Source: Latrodectus hesperus
Taxonomy: Eukaryota > Arthropoda > Arachnida > Araneae > Theridiidae
Length of the DNA: 64,000 nt
Reading direction: 5' to 3'
Assembly: GCA_037975125.1 (NCBI GenBank)
Contig: CM075850.1
Location: 66,430,390 to 66,494,389 of the forward strand
Positions 31,201-45,800 of the stretch are shown here, in pieces. Position 1 is the first letter of the stretch; each line of letters opens with the position of its first letter. The notes under the pieces were generated by a model. That model was not told the origin of the DNA, did not search any database, and saw only the letters and a program-made list of their open reading frames with translations. Position numbers and translations under genes: made by a program.

Positions 31201-34200
31201 ATTCTTATCAATAATTATTAATTTAAAATTGTGTCAACAAAATTCATATTAATATTAGAAGACTACCTTGCAAATTATAACCTCTCGTGAACCTATTTTT
31301 GTATTTTATATCATTAGTGTCTAAATTCTCTATTCATTATTTAATTGGAGAGTTGTCGAATTATTTTTTGGTCTAGCATGATCTTATTTTTTTCTTTTGA
31401 ATAAACTTAATTATTATCTTATGACAGCCTCATTAAATTAAAAACTACAATATGTTTACTTAATAATCATGACTTCACGAAGTTATAAGATTTAGTTTGC
31501 TAAAGTTTTGCCAGTAATGTCATATGATTGTTATTGTGGCATAAATAATCATGTGGCCTAATAATACTATAACATAACTGTCATAGTTTATTGTTTCCAA
31601 TATATTATAAAAATCAGAAAAATAAGAAATAACTTAAAGAAGTTTCTTATGAATGTGGAGAAAAACAATGTAAAAACATTCTCTAATGCATCTTTTATTC
31701 ACTCGGTTATTTTGTAGAAGTCATTTTATTAGTTACTCTCGGAAAAAAAGAAATAAAATAAAATGAAACATTTCTAATCTTTTATATTCAAATCAGAATA
31801 TTAGTGCTACTTTAGAACTATTTTAAAGCAGAAATTCCCCTTTAGGGATATTCTAAAGACTACCAAAACAAATACATTTATGCAATCTGTATGTTGGCCG
31901 CCAGCCAAACAATGCAGTATCCACGCTGTTTTCATAGATAATCTAATGTTTTATTTCATAAAAAAACAGATCCTTCTCCTGTACATGAATAGTTCCGGAC
32001 TTATACATCTGGTAATCGCATTAATAGCGTTGCCATTTTGTTCTTCTTTTATCGTTTGCGAAATGTGATACGAATAATATTCTATGAAATCGGTAAAGTC
32101 ACTTATTTTCATTTTTTGATCAAGCAAATAATATTTTATACGTTCCACAAATATAGTTTCTTAATAAAAGTAATAAACTGTAACTTTTTTCAGAACATAT
32201 TTCAAGATTAGAAGGAAATATTTCTTTTCATTTTTATTTATGTACTGCTAATCCAAAAATGCTTAGGCAAATTACTTTTCAGAATAATAATTTTTATTGA
32301 TAGTACTTTAAAGCATATAGTTAATATTAGTATATTTGTGAGCTAATTTTTTTCTAAAATAAACGTATGGAAATAAGAAAAATTTTACTGCGTCTAAGAA
32401 TTTGAATTATTCACGTCGTAAATTTACGCTATTGATATAATTTAATTTTTTAGACATTCGGACTATTCTAAAGCCTTTAAAAACTATGACAATTTATTTC
32501 TTGTAATACAGCGAAAAAATGTAAAATTGGAAATAGAAATTAAAATACAAGATTTTTAAAATAACATAAAAATAATGTACTGTTAAATAATAAAGGAAAC
32601 TAATGTTAAAATACTTTATCAATTTTAATATTCTCAATAATAGAACTCTAAAATACATTATCACACACGCACACAAAATTCTATGACAAAATAAATCTCA
32701 ACAAAATATTTTTTTTAAACAAATAATTTTTTAAGAATATTGGAATTATAATTCTTTTATTTATATTTGAAATTTTCAAACAAATTTTTGAATAATTTCT
32801 TTAAAAAAAACTTCACATTAAGAAACCATTTCTAACTATGCTTCACTATGTCTAAAATAGCTTATAGCTATTATGTAAATCTGTTCTTTTAATTTAATAA
32901 AGTTTTTAGGATCAATATGTTTTTTCTTAATCCAAGAAATTATAAGAATAAAATGAGAAATATATGGGATTTAAAAATAAGTTGATCATGGTAAGTTTTA
33001 TAAGTAAGTAAAAGAATATATAAAACAATCAATTTGATTAACATCCGTTATAAGCATAAGTATATGATATTTTTAAATTTGATATATCAATTAGTAAATA
33101 TGTTCATCATAAACAAATAAAAATAATGTGTATTAGATATAATCTTAGGCTATTAGATATTTTATTAAAGATATTTTTTTCTCTTAATTTTTTTCACTAA
33201 CATATTATTTTGTATAGTAAATTTAATAATATTTAAATAAAATAAGCATCATGACTAGCTTATTTTATTAATAAGCTATAAATGAGTCTGAAAAAATAAC
33301 AAATTTTTTATTATTCTTTATGCATCAAAGCTTTTAATTAATATTTTGTCATTCATCATTTCAAAATTCCTTTCATTAAAAAATTACTTTGCCATGTCAG
33401 AAATATGGGTAAAGTTTTTTGGAATGAAAGGTTTTGACGTAAAGTAAAAGGAACGTCAAAAATGTGAATTTATTATAACGTCGTTTTCTTGGCTTTCCTT
33501 CACTAAACTCCATTTTGTTTAAGGTTATGAAATAAAAGAATCACGTCGTAAAAGTAAATAGTCTCAAGATAACAATTCTTTTGTAACAGTTTATTGTTCC
33601 CAAGTAAAACTCTTTTTTCTTCTTATAAAATTAAATACTAATGGCTTGCACTGAGAATTTTACCTTCCAGTTTTATTTATTGAGAGAAAATTTAAATATT
33701 TTTTAATATTAACTATTCTTAAACTTTCAAGCTTCTTTTAAAAAGAACTTTTCTAAGACATATTAAAAATGTGAGAAATATTTAAAAAATAATAACTTTA
33801 CTGTGTAAAAAAGTTTATCTCATTTTATTTATGCAATATAAATTACATAGGTTTAACATCATATATTATTTATGTTCATTAATTTTTATATATTATCTTA
33901 CCGATTAGAGCGCTTTGATCTATATTATGAGCGTTTCATGTATGTCTAATATAAACGTTCCATTTGAATGGTTGAATAATTTTTCTATCTATACTTTTGC
34001 TTCTTGAGATAAAACCTTATAAGGAAGCTTATTTGAAATAAGATTTTGAATATATTATGTAAATTTTTTAAATTATCTTGTATTTGATTGAATAATTATC
34101 TTATTAATTTGTTTATTTTCTAAACAGGAATTAATAAAAATAAATACGGAATTTTATTATAATATGTGGTTAGATAATCAAAGAATATCTTGGCATTTTA

Positions 34201-35398
34201 AGTTCATTTAAATTAAAAATGCCTTGATGTAAATGGCAACACCATTTCAAATATATATTATTTAGACCACGGAGAAATTGATTTGTTAAAAAAACAATCG
34301 TTATAATTTAGACACCCAAAGAAAAGTTTCTTTGATTATTTCTGTGATTATAATAAAATAGAAACAAAAATAAGTAAATTTGAACTAATATTTAGGGAAC
34401 ATTATAACACAGAAGTTTGTTTTCGTGCAATTACGTAATACTTCGTTCAAGTAGTTGAATTTTTATACATTTGCAATTCAATAGACACGTAGTTTAGTAA
34501 CTTCACATTCCATTCATTCATTTCATTTATCTTCATTTCATGATTTAATCTACCAAATATTTGGATATTTATGCAAATCATATTTTTCAAATTAATTCGA
34601 AAAATTATTATTTACTAAAAAAGACAATGTGTTATAACCTATATGATATATGTAGTTCCTTGAGTCATATAAATTATTAGAAGTTCCAACTCTATTTCAA
34701 CAAAGATCCTATTACTTATAGTAAAAAACTTGAAATATGATCAAGCAATTTTAATCTTACTATTTCTCAGATTTCCATAATCGGAGAAATATCAGCATAT
34801 AAATTATAAGATATAAAACAATAAAACCGAATCATCAGGAGTTTGCAAACACGATAATCAAAATAGTAAAATCTTTGCCAATTTAAAATAAAAAATGTAA
34901 GATTTCCAGAGTGTACGATTAAATCATTAAATGGTATTGATATTTATAGCTATGGTAGCGATTCAGTGGCAATGATAATAGGTAGCATTAATCTGGCAAT
35001 GAATAATAGAGGAGAGAAATTATTATTCTAAAATATAAATTTTAATTATCTTAAAATGTTATATAACTATACAAATTAGAAAGGCAATGGGATTTCTTAG
35101 AAAAAGTGGATACAAGTTTATGAAAAAAGCTAATCATTGCTCTTGAAGAAACATATTTTCAGAAAGTTTAATCTGTGTGTGTGTGTGTGTGAAAACAGTT
35201 TATATATAATTCAATCATATCATCATACAATGGAATTAAATTTTCATTAGTCTTTATACTTTTGATTATGAAAAATATCAAAAGCAATTTATTTTATTTA
35301 ATTAATTACTCATGTTAAAGTTCTTTACCAAATTCTAGGTTGATTAAAGATTCTTGGTTAAGAAATAAACATATCTTTGTCAAAAATACTCTTCTGAA
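28224..35398. other. AT-rich non-coding DNA, nothing recognised
   Basis: Seven kilobases with no identifiable gene, RNA or transposon. A reverse frame at 31951-32148 has a less biased composition (KISDFTDFIEYYSYHISQTI) but starts on TTG and matches nothing I know. A short GT run lies at 35175-35190. Confidence 0.6.
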
Positions 35399-35608
35399 AT
35401 GACTATGAATTATTTAAAGTTGAAATATGGACTACTTTTCTACAGAAAATTTTATAGTTTATTATCAATCTCTCAACATCAAATAATAAAACATACTTTC
35501 AGCACAAGTTCTCACAAACATTGGACCGATGAATTGTTTCCTTTGAAACAACCAAAACCTGAAGGTTTCTATAATTTGAATAACAGAATGGGCAGTCAAT
35601 TCCTTTAA
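35399..35608 (+). CDS. possible short gene or exon with a presequence-like start
   Basis: Unrecognised. An ATG-initiated frame of 69 codons. The first 35 or so residues are basic, hydroxylated and free of acidic residues (KLKYGLLFYRKFYSLLSIS), then FSTSSHKHWTDELF, resembling a mitochondrial targeting presequence with a cleavage region, then a polar stretch ending MGSQFL and TAA. The second ATG two codons in is an equally good start. The TAA lies inside the direct repeat flanking the adjacent SINE. A forward frame ending in a single membrane-spanning segment (36072-36260) follows the SINE and could be a later part of the same former gene, but I cannot connect them. Chance remains a serious alternative. 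Confidence 0.3.
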   Translation: MTMNYLKLKYGLLFYRKFYSLLSISQHQIIKHTFSTSSHKHWTDELFPLKQPKPEGFYNLNNRMGSQFL

Positions 35609-35611
35609 TAG

Positions 35612-35893
35612 TTGTTGTTGTTGTCGTGTGCCAGCTAGGCTGATATTAAGGGGTGCGCTGCTCCACTTTTCCAACTGAATCCTATTGTGATGTGGAGTCC
35701 GACTTCCTCAGTACACACATGCTGTAGGTACCCGTTTATTGGGTAGGCAACCATTCACAACATATTCATACAAGGAAAGGGCAAAGACAGGATAGATATA
35801 GAGAGAAAGTACATCCATGCCCGAACCGGGATTCGAACCCAGGACCTCCTTATCCGCAGTCAGGCACGCTGACCACTAAACAAGTTGGGTGAC
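35612..35893 (-). repeat. tRNA-derived SINE (family D), full length with likely TSD
   Basis: On the reverse strand the head has an A-box TTAGTGGTCAGCG and a perfect B box GGTTCGAATCC (complement at 35829-35839), followed by CGGTTCGGGCATGGATGTAC. The body ends in a (CAA)n tail (GTTGTTGTTG on the forward strand at 35611). Near-identical 10-bp direct repeats flank it: CCTTTAATAG (35602-35611) and CCTTTACTAG (35894-35903), 9 of 10 matching, as expected for LINE-driven retroposition. The same family occurs at 63.88 kb. The intact boxes suggest it is younger than the SINEs at 10.5 and 17.1 kb. Confidence 0.85.
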
Positions 35894-36071
35894 CCTTTAC
35901 TAGTTAATAGCCTCTTGTGAAGTCTGAATGATGGCAAAACCAGTTGCTAGAGTAGCCGCCATTGTTGATTAAAATCACTGCCACATGCTTCAATCTAGAA
36001 TCGAAGAGACTTTGGATGTTTACTAAAGGTATAGTAGTCCATGAGGATTTCACATATTAGCAAGTTGATTT

Positions 36072-36260
36072 TTGTATAGCAGCGGTGATGTATATCAGAA
36101 TAGTTGTGAAAGCATGGACTGGAGAAAAAGCTGGCCAAACAAGCAATTCAATCTGATGGGCAAAGAAAAACTCTTGGACTCAGTGTACCAAACCTCAATT
36201 GTCATTATTCTTATTGCAAGTTTCTTTTTATTTATTTCTTCAATTATCCCAGAACAGTAG
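36072..36260 (+). other. forward frame with a C-terminal membrane segment
   Basis: A 62-codon TTG-start frame. Its second half has MGKEKLLDSVYQTS followed by a clear hydrophobic span (about 18 residues of Ile, Leu, Phe, Ser) and ends SIIPEQ before TAG. It lies about 170 bp after the SINE. It could be a remnant exon of a small membrane protein or a chance frame; I recognise no family. Confidence 0.2.
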
Positions 36261-36261
36261 A

Positions 36262-37119
36262 ATTGAAAATAAAAACTTAATCAGTTGAATTATAAACTTT
36301 TTGTTCTTTAAACAAAAATAATTCAACAAAAGCCTACATTAAAATTTTTTAAAAATCCACAAACTTTAGCATTTCTTAACCAAACATACTTTGAAATCAT
36401 TTCTGAAGAAATGCGTTCTGTCAGTCACGAAAGAGTAAAAGCGATTTCTAATTGTTATTTCAATTAAAATGTTAAACTGAAGTTATATTCTTTATTTTAT
36501 AATTCTTTTCTTATCAAAAATCAATCGCAAGCATTACTGTTTATCGATAATGCACATTTCTTGACTTATAGTTGTGAGATTAGGATTAGTAAAATAATCG
36601 ATTCTATTTCAATATCCTGGATCCAATCTGAGATGACCAGCTCAAAGTAAATTATTTCCTTGAATGCTGTCTAATATCTCGTCAAGAAATATTGCCTCCT
36701 GCTGTAAAAAGAATAGAGCTAGGTCATATATCGATCAAGTCCATGATAAAAGTAAAGAAACCCTTGATGTTATTGAACTCTTTTATTTATTGCAATTAAT
36801 GATTTCGTCATATATTTATGCTTATATGCATCATCCTTAGCTTTATTATAAGTTATTCAGACTTGATGGTCATTTTAGAATCTAATTTGAGATATAAGTA
36901 AGATTTCTTATCCATCCCATTCTAGAAATTACCTCATTATATGCAATACTGTCTCATTCATGTCTATTTATAGCTCTTCCTTACGGTTGAATAAAAACTT
37001 CTGTCACTTACCTCAGGTAAAACATTTCCTGATGAAATATTTTTCCTTCAATCTTTTCAGACCAAATTTCTTTTTATTCTCCTGAAAGGGAGAACTCAGG
37101 CGAGTAGGAAAAGTAAAGA
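36262..37119. other. non-coding DNA, nothing recognised
   Basis: No repeat or credible frame. Part of it (about 36.6-36.8 kb) is less AT-rich than the surroundings. Confidence 0.5.
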
Positions 37120-37656
37120 TTACGCTGAGCAAGTTGGATAAAAAGATTTCTTTGTGCAAGAGATGTGGGGGAAAATAGCAAAAAAGGAAGGACTCTCTTC
37201 TCCGTTATACTGCTTCCAATTTGTATGATGGGCAACTCCCTTCGGATTGTTTAGTCGATCATTCCTTAGTTTGGATGCCAGGGAAGTGTGAAAAATTGCC
37301 CTCTTCTTTATTTTTTCCATTATGTCTAATGGTCTTGAACTGGAGGGGTAAAAGTTGTTCAGAACCCATTCGAACAAGCACTATTTCGTGCTGTTTTTAT
37401 TTTTTCCTAACTACCAAATGCTCCGCTCAATGTCCGTAGTAGATATGTTCGCTAGGGATTGCATTTCCTCAGTGCGTAGTTTGTTAAAATCAAAATACTG
37501 TATGCTATCAGTTGCAGATAAGTCATTTTTTTTGTTGTACTGTAAACCATTAGTATGGCCGCAATTATGTTGCACTAGAGTAATATAGTTGAATTTCTGT
37601 GTTATATTTATTATGAGGTGTATCTTAGAATGCCTATTGATATATGATGAGGTCAA
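37120..37656 (-). pseudogene. coding-like sequence in two reverse frames, unidentified
   Basis: Two reverse-strand frames follow each other: 37411-37656 (81 codons, containing FNKLRTEEMQSLANISTTDI) and 37120-37377 (85 codons, containing NNPKGVAHHTNWKQYNGEE). Composition is less AT-rich than the surroundings and the residues are varied, unlike chance frames here. Neither begins with ATG. A stop and about 30 bp separate them, and they are in different frames, so if they were once one coding sequence it is now broken. I recognise no domain. Forward frames over the same DNA (37221-37588) are the competing reading. Confidence 0.25.
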
Positions 37657-40600
37657 GGTTTTAAAAATCGAACTCTCTCCCTGTTCAAATTATATCAATG
37701 AGTGATATTATACTGATTAAAACTTTCAGATTTTATCAAGAGAATTAAGTAATTTTGCTATGATAGGGCTGAATTTTGTTATTTCTTACTATATATTAGA
37801 GAAATCTACGTTAATTGTGTTCCAAAAAGTTCAGTAATAATGTAAATATAATAAATTGCTTATAATCTAATACATATAATTATTGCTAGTGAGTTTTAAA
37901 GACATTTATAAGTAATTATATTTTATTATTTCCTTTCTACATTCTTCTATAAAATGCATTTTTAATTCATTATTTGTAATAATGTGTATCTTATATTCAT
38001 ATTCATAACGTATAAGAACCCGAACAAAAATGAGTTTTCCTTATTTAACAACATATAATAGACAATCTAACAACTGAACTTCGCTGAAAAGCATTTGTGT
38101 ATTCAATGCTTCTTTGATTTCACGTGCAAATGTGAAATGTAATGCAGAACACTAAAGTCACTCGCACTCGTGATGCATGTCCGGACTTTAATAGTTTGAA
38201 ACTGTTTTGGTCGATGGCTATCACATAATTTTTTGAACAAACATGCAATAATTTTGCTAACTTTTAATCGCAATGATTATTTTAGTTCATTAATAAAACT
38301 ATATTCACTTATGGTTTTTATTAATACGAAATGTTAACTTTTATCGTTATGTTCCGACCACATTTTTTCCTAAACATGTTAATTCAAACTCAAAAACATA
38401 TGCGATTTTCATATATCATCTAGATGCATTTTAACTTTAAAAAAAGTTTGACAAAACATGGAAAATTATGTCGCAGTGTATAAATAAGACACTTTACCTT
38501 AATTATTCATAAAGATTATTTAAGAGTAATTAAGCTAAATTATTTCATTTCATGATGGCATATAATGCAAAAAATTTAATTATTTTTATATCATATTTTG
38601 CATGCAATGGGAAAAAAATACATTTCTGTTTTTTCTGCAAACGTTCCATGTAAATGGAACTTTTGTTATAGGAATATAAAGATTTTGAATACTGATACTT
38701 CATCTCTCATCATATTTCCCGATATTGTGTACGCATATTTCATCACATATTTCTTCCTTTCTAACACTCTTGGGCAATGCTTTTGAGATACTTCAAAACT
38801 AAAAGAGATGTAATAGTATCTCGGTCTGTACAAATCTTAATCTACTGAATGGAATATAGTAAATAAAATTTCTCTGATACAAAAGACACCATTTCGATGG
38901 CAGAGCAATGATAAATTACAGGTATTCCTATATTTTTGATCTTAGAACAATTAACTCTTCAGATTTTTATATCTTAGTTTCATAAAAGAGTTTTTGTTCT
39001 TGTTGCGAACTACAAATTTATAGTCAAAGTTGTTCAATTTTTTTTATATCTTTAACTGTGATTTTCTGTGTTGTTCTCAATCAAACGTCTCCCATTATTA
39101 ATTTTTAATTTAGTTGCACATTGCGAGTATTGTAAAGTGAGAATATTGATGTAATTTTTAAAAATCTAATTTTAAAACATGCTTTTCAGAAAGTTAAATC
39201 GGGATTTTAAGTTGAATATGATATTAAAAGTCTATGAGGGAATAACTAATTAAATATTGTTTTTTAACTAATGACTTCAATGAAATATTTTTTATTTTCT
39301 TTAAAAAATATAAATTCATTAAATGTATTTTTAACTTATAGTAAATAATCCTAGATGTAGGTGAAGCAATAAAGATAAAACAGCATTTAATACTCTATTC
39401 AAGGGCTCACCATAATGTATGGTAGTTTGATCTTTTCGAAATGGAAAAATACTAGATTTGATCGTAATTTTTGCTTAGTAAGGAGTCAGTAAGCACATAA
39501 TTTTTCTGTCTATATGTTCATTTATTTAAGTAGGGTGTTTTGAAGTTTTCCTCGTGGTAGATCAAATTCTAGGACGTTAAAAAAGCTATTAGAGAAATTG
39601 AAAAATAATATATTTTCTTTTTAAGATAAAGATATTACAAACATAATTAGACACTACACACAACCAAAAAATGCGATTGACTATTCTAAATTGCCACTAT
39701 CGAGAGTGAGAGAACGTCAACATTGACGTCATTGTAACATCAAAGAAATTTGCTTATACGAGTTAACTAAGCCAATCAATCGAAATAAGTGATTTAAAAT
39801 GGATGATGACCCATTGATGTTTCCATCGATACCTGGAGAATGAAGAGATCGGATTATGGTTCTCCTTATTCATCACTTCTGTGGCATACTGTGAAATTCA
39901 AATCTCTATATTTACCATCAAATTCTAAGTTTGTGATAAAAACATACATAAAATTCTCTACACGTTAAAAGAATAGCTTAGAGGAAGTGTAGTTTTATAG
40001 CTCACCACATTTTACACATGTTTAAAATAACTTATTTAAAATTTCATTCTCTATTAAATATACCTATTAATTTATCCTGCTATATGATAAATTTTTAATT
40101 AACTTTTAAAACTTTTATTTTGAAAAAATATTTATTGAACAGCTGTTATAGGAAATAATATTTTATCAACAAACAGAGTGAAAATAATACCTCAAGTTAA
40201 ATTTAATAGTTTAATCTTTTAGAGTGGATGACAGTGATAAATTGTTCCCAAAGAACTGCCATTTGCATCTCTAAGAGTATTATAAAGCATAACTATTTTT
40301 GCTTCTTTCAGAGAGTTTTTCCCCCGTAAAAAAAATGAGCGATGATAACAAATTTCGGTATAGAGATAGTTAAGAAATCCGTAACAATCTTAGGAAATTT
40401 ATGTTAAATTTGTGGGATATTTTATTTTTCGTTATTTTTTTATAAAACTTCTTTCAAAAATAAATTGAAACAACATAATCTACTCCCCATTTTTTTGGCT
40501 TACAACTTCTAACTTAATCATGAAATTAATTAAGACTTAAGCAACTTTGTAAACTTTATAATTTTTTTTTTATAAAATAGATATGCTAACAATAATAATA

Positions 40601-42222
40601 GGATATTTTGTCCATTAAAACACGTGAATACAACACATTATATTTGAAAGTTCTTCCAGAATATATTTATCAAGAGTACACAAAAATGTTTCAGTTATTA
40701 GGCTGTTTGCTATATAAATTATAATTTACAGGTGTTTAAGAATATGAGAAATGAGTGATTAGAATAAAATAAAACTTCTCCCGGATTTTTAAAGCTTTCG
40801 TTTTCAAATCTTGAAAATTGTGGACGCTAATCAAGGCTATTTAGACACTTTGGTGACTTCATTGCTCTTCTGAAGAAATAAGAACTTTTGTAAGTAATTG
40901 GCTTAAGTTATGTTAATATTCACCTTAGTCCTATCAAAAATTAAATTAATAGAAATGTTTTTTGTTTTCGCTTAATTCTGATGTTATATTTTTTTTATAG
41001 AATCAGAATAAATCCTAAATTGTGTTGAGACTTGTTCAACTAGTCTTGAGTTTAGGTGATATTGGGTCAATCACCAATCAATCTAATTATCCGAAAATCT
41101 GTAAATTAAATATCAAACTGGTCATTTTCATTATTAATTCTTCCTTTTCTAATTAATTATGATTAAACTTAGATCAATATTTAGAATATCACGACCTATC
41201 TCAATGATTTTGAACATTTTGAATTTGACACTAAACTTGATCGTTTGACAAAATTTATTTTTCCTCATCCTTTAATCGCTTATATCAGTGGAAGTGGAAA
41301 CTGAACTTAAGTGTAATCGAAGATGACATTATTCATTTCAACAAGTTTAAACATAATGAAAGGGGAAATGAATTGTAATTTTTTACATATATTCTTGATT
41401 CTATATTTATAAGTACTAGGGTGTCTTATAACAATAGTACTTTTTCTACATTAATTATTATTTTGTAAATTAGTTTGAAATTATTCCAGACATTCTAAAA
41501 GTAAGCTGTGATATAAATGTATATAAACATAAATCCATCTATTTTGTACATACTTGACACCGTCTGAAATTAACAGGCATATACTTCAACAATTAGCTAT
41601 TACATAATAAGGATTTAAGTCCATCTTCAGAGTAAAGTTACATTAATTAACAAGGTTTATATATAAAGATAAAAAATTATTAATACACTTAATAATGCAT
41701 TAAATAAAATATTTCCTAAATTAGCTTTAAAATCATTTTCGAACGAAACCCGACCTATAAATAACGCAGTTAATTTCAATTGAATGCAAGAAAATAGTTT
41801 TACAAATTTAACTTTTTTTTAAAAAAAGAAAAAAACAAGATTTTTTAGTCCATCCACAAAATTTAATATATTCTTGTGAATTGCTCATTGTATTTAAGAG
41901 TATAAGGACATTTAAAATTTTAGGTCTTTTGAATGAATATCTTTGGCATACTTCAAACTTTTTGTTCATTCTAAGTTAGTTTTACAATTAAGCACACACA
42001 CACATCAAATAGTTTTCCCATAGCAGGGTTATATTGTTGCCAAACAGTTACAATAAATATCCATGGGCGTATTACGAATCAGCCTAGACAAATCAGGAAA
42101 ATATGGATTAAATACTTATTTCAGTAACTTTGGCCAGATAATTTTACAACATTTTTGACATTTATGGTCAGGGAAATATTTTGACTGATGTGATAACTGG
42201 AAAAAACTTGGAATTATATAAC
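37657..42222. other. AT-rich non-coding DNA, nothing recognised
   Basis: No gene, RNA or mobile element identified in 4.6 kb. The frame at 38598-38786 looks random. Confidence 0.6.
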
Positions 42223-42225
42223 ATT

Positions 42226-42812
<587 letters not shown>

Positions 42813-45800
42813 CAATAATAATTTGCAATTATTGACAACATATATTAAGAAGTTAACTTAAATAAAATATATTTTGCAAAAATAATTTGAAAACATTCTA
42901 GTGGTTTGGAGTGGATATCAAATATTTAGATAAAATGCTATAAGATAGAACTTAGCCACTTTTTTGAATCACCGATGATAACGCAGCTTTATCATCTGCC
43001 GTATGCCTATAAAATTATATCTGTCTCATGTCTATAAAATAATACTGTAAAGTTATGTATTCTAAATTTTTGACTTTTCAAGAAATTTTCAATCTTATTT
43101 CATTATATGTTTAAAAGCATTCTACTTACTGCTGATTTGGTCAGTATTCGGTACCGTAATGTCAAACCATACAAAATATGGCATACGTCCAGTTTTACTT
43201 ATCAGTTATGGTTATGAAAATAGCTTCAAGCTTATTTGGGCAACAGTATTACTTTATCTTATCATGACAACATCTCGAAATAGGCACTTAAATTTTGGAC
43301 ATCAGTACATTTGGATGGTATGGAGTTTTTTTCATATTTCTTTATTTTCTTTTATTGTTGTTTACATTAGAATCAATGATACTGAGTGAAAATATTTATT
43401 AACTAGATAAAAGAAATAAAATATAACTGCTTTTACTTTAAACTTTTACTTTTTCAAAATTTTGCTGTTATGGACCTGCTGTTATGTTCAAAATTTCAAA
43501 TTCAAAACTAATGTCAGAAAAGTGAAATTTGCATATATTTTTATAACCTGAGTTACTTTTATTATGATTTCAAAGAAATATTTACATATAACTCCATAAA
43601 TGTATTAAATTCTGAAACTAAATTTGTTCAGAATAAAAAAAAAGCAACTAAATACCAAAAATATAAATTTCTGTCTAGTTTAAAATTTTTGGATAATTTT
43701 ATGATTCTTATCATTTTATCCTGAAATTTAAGAAATGCTATTCATAAATATATTTAATTACTATTTATAAACTTACATAAATCTCATTATTTTCACAACT
43801 AAAAAGTACTATGATTATGATATGCATATTAGAATTCTCTTAGAAAACAAAACAGCTGACTTACATGGATTACATTGTTAACAGGTATGAAATTATCCAC
43901 GAAAAGCTATTAACAATGGTATTTATTTCAGACTTTCTTGCAAATATTAAAAAAACTATCATACATGAAATTCATAAGATCAGAAATAGAACTTTTAATT
44001 ATTTTGAATTGTAAGTTCTCCGTAAGAATAAAATTTCGTCCTAAAACATTGATTAGCTAATATTTTACATTAAAATTCTTAAAACAGCATACATTTTATT
44101 ATTTACATAATCAACTTTCACTTTAAATTACTTTATTTCAAACAAGTAGAATTGTTACAGAAATTGTATTTTTAGTTTAGTTATATAATAATTAGTTTTG
44201 TGTGTGCAAATAAATTTTAATTTTTATTGAGAAATCTTATAAGGAAAATATAATATTTTATAGAGAAATCTCTTAAGGAAAAACAAAAAAAAAGTTAGAA
44301 TTCCCAAAGTGATCCACCTACAAGATTTGGAGAATACAAGCTGAGAATGGGAAATGCTTTGAGGATTAAAATCTAATATGAAAAATATCATCTCTCTAAT
44401 GCATTGAAAAGGAAAATTCATTTAGAATTTATATCATAGTAAAAAAATTGAAATTGATGCCCTAAAGTATATATTTAAATTTCTTTGAACACAGAGTTTA
44501 TAATATGTAATATTATTGTTTGTTTTGAATTTATAAAGTTCTTCCTTTTTATTTAATTACTTATAAAAATCAAACACAATTTTATTCCCCAAGGTTTAAT
44601 GATAAATTTATCACTTGTAATAGAATAAAATAAATACTGAAGTTATAGAATATGATATGCATTAACAAATGAGAGAGAGAGAGAGAGAGAGAATCTGCTT
44701 ATATATATATAAATACAATAAATACTGCACATAATTTTCTCGCGCTGTTTTACTATATCACATAAAAATCTTACAATTAAATGACTAATAAAATCTTACA
44801 TTTAAGTAACACTAACTTTAATGAGTTATTTATTCAATAAAGAGAAAGCTGATAATTGTAATTTGATAATTTGTCGTTTACTTTTACTATGATGTTTCTA
44901 AATCTGCATTCATTATAAATACATTTTTTTATTCTGTATTTGAAGCATACTAAAATGTTAAATAAATAAGGTTTATATGAGTTTAGAAAATCCTAATATC
45001 TCGTAAACTTCTTATTCCCATATTTCTGCAATATACGTATTTACATAATTAATTAGCTTCCTAATTACTGTAGCTTTTATTTGAATTAACTTTCATGTTC
45101 AACAATTGATTTAAATAAAAAAAAAGTAACTGTCTTGGAAATTGATGTAATAATTGTGACCTATTAGAAAGAGGCTTTCTCGTTTAGCATAGCGAAATCC
45201 TTCTTTATTTTTTAAGCTCTTGGAGTTTTTTATGTGAATGGAAGCTTTAAAAGGTCTAATTATAGATTAAAAAATTGACGAAAAATAAATGTACGTTCTA
45301 ATACATAATCGAAATGTTATCCATGAAAACAAGTGAGGAAGTTAAATTAATATTTCAGTTTACCTAGCTAAAATATTTTAATGCCTTTTTAGTAGTCACA
45401 GCTAATTTTATAAAAAAGGTTTTATATATTAGCGCTTTAAATTAAATGTGGTTATCCTTTGTGATCTCGTATCTCAAGTACTTCCTAACGGAGAAATAAT
45501 TTGGTGCACCAATTCGTCTCCCATTTTACAAAGTCTTTGTAATAAAAACACTTTTCATCCACACTTAGATGAAATATATTTTTAGAAATCAAATTATATT
45601 AGAAACAGTGAAAAAAACTTAGGAAATCCAAATAAAAGTTTTTAATTGATATTTCAGAAAAGTTCAGCAAAGCATAACAATTATTTATTTAAAAATCCTT
45701 TATACATGTATTTAAAACCTTACAAATTTTGATTCTTGTATAAAAAAATTTAATTTTCTTATGTTCTTGAATATGCTCTTGAATATATTATATTTAAGTG

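Noticed and set aside
33256..33278. Short palindrome TAGCTTATT...AATAAGCTA
   Set aside because: A 9-bp AT-rich stem is expected by chance in DNA of this composition.
35465..35674. Reverse 69-codon frame across the SINE edge
   Set aside because: It overlaps the SINE tail and the better forward frame; part of its product comes from the CAA tail.
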